DNA of 6,307 nucleotides from DASWHD01 sp036393335 (GTDB taxonomy: Bacteria; CG2-30-53-67; CG2-30-70-394), in NCBI GenBank assembly GCA_036393335.1, contig DASWHD010000255.1, positions 1 through 6,307 of the forward strand, given 5' to 3'. The notes beneath the pieces are model-generated. The model did no database searches and had not been told where the DNA came from. It worked only from the letters and a program-made list of their open reading frames with translations. Position 1 is the stretch's first letter. Every line of letters begins with the position of its first letter. Made by a program: the position numbers and the translations under genes. Positions 5,039-6,307 of this stretch are shown here, in pieces.

Positions 5039-6000
5039 GCCACCTATCGGTACCGCTGCCGGACCTACAGGTTACCTTCCATGCACGCCTCGAGGAACTC
5101 CGACACAGCCTCCTACTGGACAGTTTGTTGGAGATCGTCGCTGCATCTGACATCAAAAAGATCGACCGGCAGCTCGGCCGCTTTGCCCCACCCCCGGGAC
5201 TCCAGCGCGTAGCGGGTTGGGGGATGCGCGGAGAGGTCGTTTTTGCCGTCCCGTATCTCCTGGCGCAGCGCCCACGGCTGCTCGGCTACTATCGCCTGCT
5301 CCTCGGTTTCTCCCAAAAACAGTTCTACGGCCGGGAGCACGGCTTGGCCGGATTCAAGAGCATGGAGGAGCAGGGGCGGCTCTCCCCGCGGCAAGAGCCA
5401 TCGCTCACCGATCTATGCACCTGTCTGTGCACGAGCGCAGCGCACCTCGTCGAGCACGTCTCTCAGCTCTCGCACACCAACGTCCACGAGCTCACGCTCC
5501 TTACCCTCGGACCGCAACTACGCGGCGGGGCATTGAACCGACTCGGCACTCGGGCCACCCGAGAGGTCTTCGACCTCATCCATGAGATCGTCGCCGCCGC
5601 GGTCACCTCGTCGGACGCCGACTGGATCGAAATCAAGAATGCTGCCGGCCGCACTGTCCGTATCGAGTTTTCCAGCGACCCCGACATCTGTATCCGGGAG
5701 CGCCTGCCCTCCGGCAACGACCGCAACCTGGTCGCCGTCGAGATCAAGGGTGGCCGCGATGTCTCGAACATCCACAACCGCATCGGAGAGGCGGAGAAGA
5801 GCCACCAGAAGGCCCGCAAACAGGGGTTCGTCGAATGTTGGACGATCGTCGGGGTCAGCCACCTCGACCTGAAGCTGGCCCACAAGGAGTCACCGACCAC
5901 GGACCGCTTCTTCAACCTCGACGCAATTCGGGTGGGCGAAGGGCGCGAGGCATTGGCGTTCCGCGAGGAGTTGCTGTCCCGAGTGGGCGTCAGCGATTGA
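5035..6000 (+). CDS. Type II restriction endonuclease, XcyI-like
   Basis: This 321-residue protein is predicted to cut unmodified DNA at a short palindrome. It starts at GTG 5035, whose TG is shared with the TGA of the methyltransferase gene (GTGA overlap), with AGGG at 5024-5027 as a modest ribosome binding site. This arrangement implies translational coupling, methyltransferase first. The PD-(D/E)XK nuclease core is visible: DPD (215-217), then EIKGG (236-240) with catalytic E236 and K238, about 18 residues apart, followed by the helix segment SNIHNRIGEAEKSHQKA (244-260). The latter, with LLGFSQKQFYG (89-99), FKSMEE (107-112) and ESPTTDRFFNL (285-295), matches my memory of the XcyI family (Pfam RE_XcyI), whose founding member cuts CCCGGG. 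The length is near the family's. The partner's N4-cytosine motif agrees with this, as known CCCGGG methyltransferases are N4-cytosine enzymes. Being an active type II endonuclease is well supported; the exact target is inferred. The reading frame is intact. Confidence 0.85.
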   Translation: MSHLSVPLPDLQVTFHARLEELRHSLLLDSLLEIVAASDIKKIDRQLGRFAPPPGLQRVAGWGMRGEVVFAVPYLLAQRPRLLGYYRLLLGFSQKQFYGREHGLAGFKSMEEQGRLSPRQEPSLTDLCTCLCTSAAHLVEHVSQLSHTNVHELTLLTLGPQLRGGALNRLGTRATREVFDLIHEIVAAAVTSSDADWIEIKNAAGRTVRIEFSSDPDICIRERLPSGNDRNLVAVEIKGGRDVSNIHNRIGEAEKSHQKARKQGFVECWTIVGVSHLDLKLAHKESPTTDRFFNLDAIRVGEGREALAFREELLSRVGVSD

Positions 6001-6027
6001 CACATGGCCAGCACCGCCCGTGGACCC

Positions 6028-6306
6028 CTATGGCCCGTGATGCTCGCCTGCCTCTCCCGACAGCGGTGCGAACAGGGCCGCCAGGTCGGCGGCCGTGAGG
6101 GCGGCCGCCTCGCCGCCACGCCGCGGGCGGGTGATGCTCGCCACCAGGGCGCGCTTCTTCTCCTGTAGGGCGAGGATCTTCTCCTCCACGGTGGCCTCGG
6201 TGAGGAGCTTGTAGACGAACACCGGCTTGTCCTGGCCGATGCGGTGGGTGCGGTCAGCGGCCTGGGCCTCCACCGCCGGGTTCCACCACGGATCGTAGAG
6301 GATCAC
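6028..6306 (-). CDS. SNF2-family helicase, C-terminal end (5' part outside window)
   Basis: The last 93 codons or so of a large gene enter from the right edge on the - strand, ending at TAG (complement of 6028-6030). SNF2-family proteins are ATP-driven DNA translocases that remodel protein-DNA complexes. Visible is the end of the second RecA-like domain: ILYDPWWNPAVEAQAADR followed by THRIGQ, which are helicase motifs V and VI with the arginine finger. After it comes the brace-like stretch VYKLLTEATVEEKILALQEKK. The tail of about 40 residues ends in LTAADLAALFAPL, the usual ending of bacterial SNF2 proteins. The GTG at the edge is an internal Val codon, not a start. The gene converges with the restriction endonuclease gene with only 27 bases between the stops and no terminator seen there. 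It is more likely a resident gene than part of the restriction operon. Confidence 0.94.
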   Translation of the reverse strand: MILYDPWWNPAVEAQAADRTHRIGQDKPVFVYKLLTEATVEEKILALQEKKRALVASITRPRRGGEAAALTAADLAALFAPLSGEAGEHHGP

Positions 6307-6307
6307 G

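Noticed and set aside
6001..6027. Terminator between the convergent endonuclease and helicase genes
   Set aside because: The 27 bases contain no stem of useful length and no T run on either strand.
4163..6306. Methyltransferase, nuclease and SNF2 helicase as one defence system such as DISARM
   Set aside because: The helicase gene is on the opposite strand and converges on the operon. The marker genes of DISARM (phospholipase D domain, DUF1998) are not seen, and a two-gene type II system explains the pair.
1..6307. tRNA genes, CRISPR arrays, insertion sequences and phage attachment sites
   Set aside because: Reading for cloverleaf arms, regularly spaced repeats, transposase motifs and flanking repeats gave nothing convincing.

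Overview
The window is G+C-rich, roughly two thirds by eye, and densely coding. The gene set is typical of a proteobacterium: bacterioferritin, a DUF2325 protein, a LOG-family hydrolase and a bacterial SNF2-type helicase. The DUF2325 protein beside bacterioferritin fits a gammaproteobacterium, possibly a free-living or chemolithotrophic one, but that placement is inference and rests on no marker gene.

Left part (1-2664, all + strand). The 3' end of a bacterioferritin gene is followed by a strong intrinsic terminator. Then come a secreted two-domain multicopper oxidase of the ceruloplasmin-like type and a 400-residue cytoplasmic protein. The latter has an N-terminal Cys/His module, a long coiled coil, a Cys cluster and a C-terminal DUF2325 domain. 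Iron storage beside a probable metal or phenol oxidase suggests a metal-homeostasis or redox neighbourhood. The oxidase has no room for its own promoter between the terminator and its ribosome binding site.

Middle part (2665-3980). A 342-base gene-free stretch holds a GC-rich hairpin, a C-rich and G-poor tract that looks like a Rho-dependent terminator, a good sigma70-type promoter and a small leader hairpin. These lead into a 74-residue acidic protein of unknown function. A long hairpin separates it from a convergent LOG-family (TIGR00730) phosphoribohydrolase gene on the - strand.

Right part (3981-6307). A divergent intergenic region with a promoter and short direct repeats leads into a complete type II restriction-modification operon. 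It encodes a beta-class DNA methyltransferase with TSPPYW (N4-cytosine type) and, overlapping it by four bases, a PD-(D/E)XK endonuclease resembling the XcyI family. The predicted target by family is CCCGGG, and eight such sites occur in the window. The 3' end of a SNF2-family helicase gene converges on this operon from the right edge.

No tRNA, rRNA, CRISPR array, insertion sequence or attachment site was found. The most interesting items are the restriction-modification operon, the oxidase with a terminator against its start, and the DUF2325 protein with unusual architecture. None is clearly a wholly new system.
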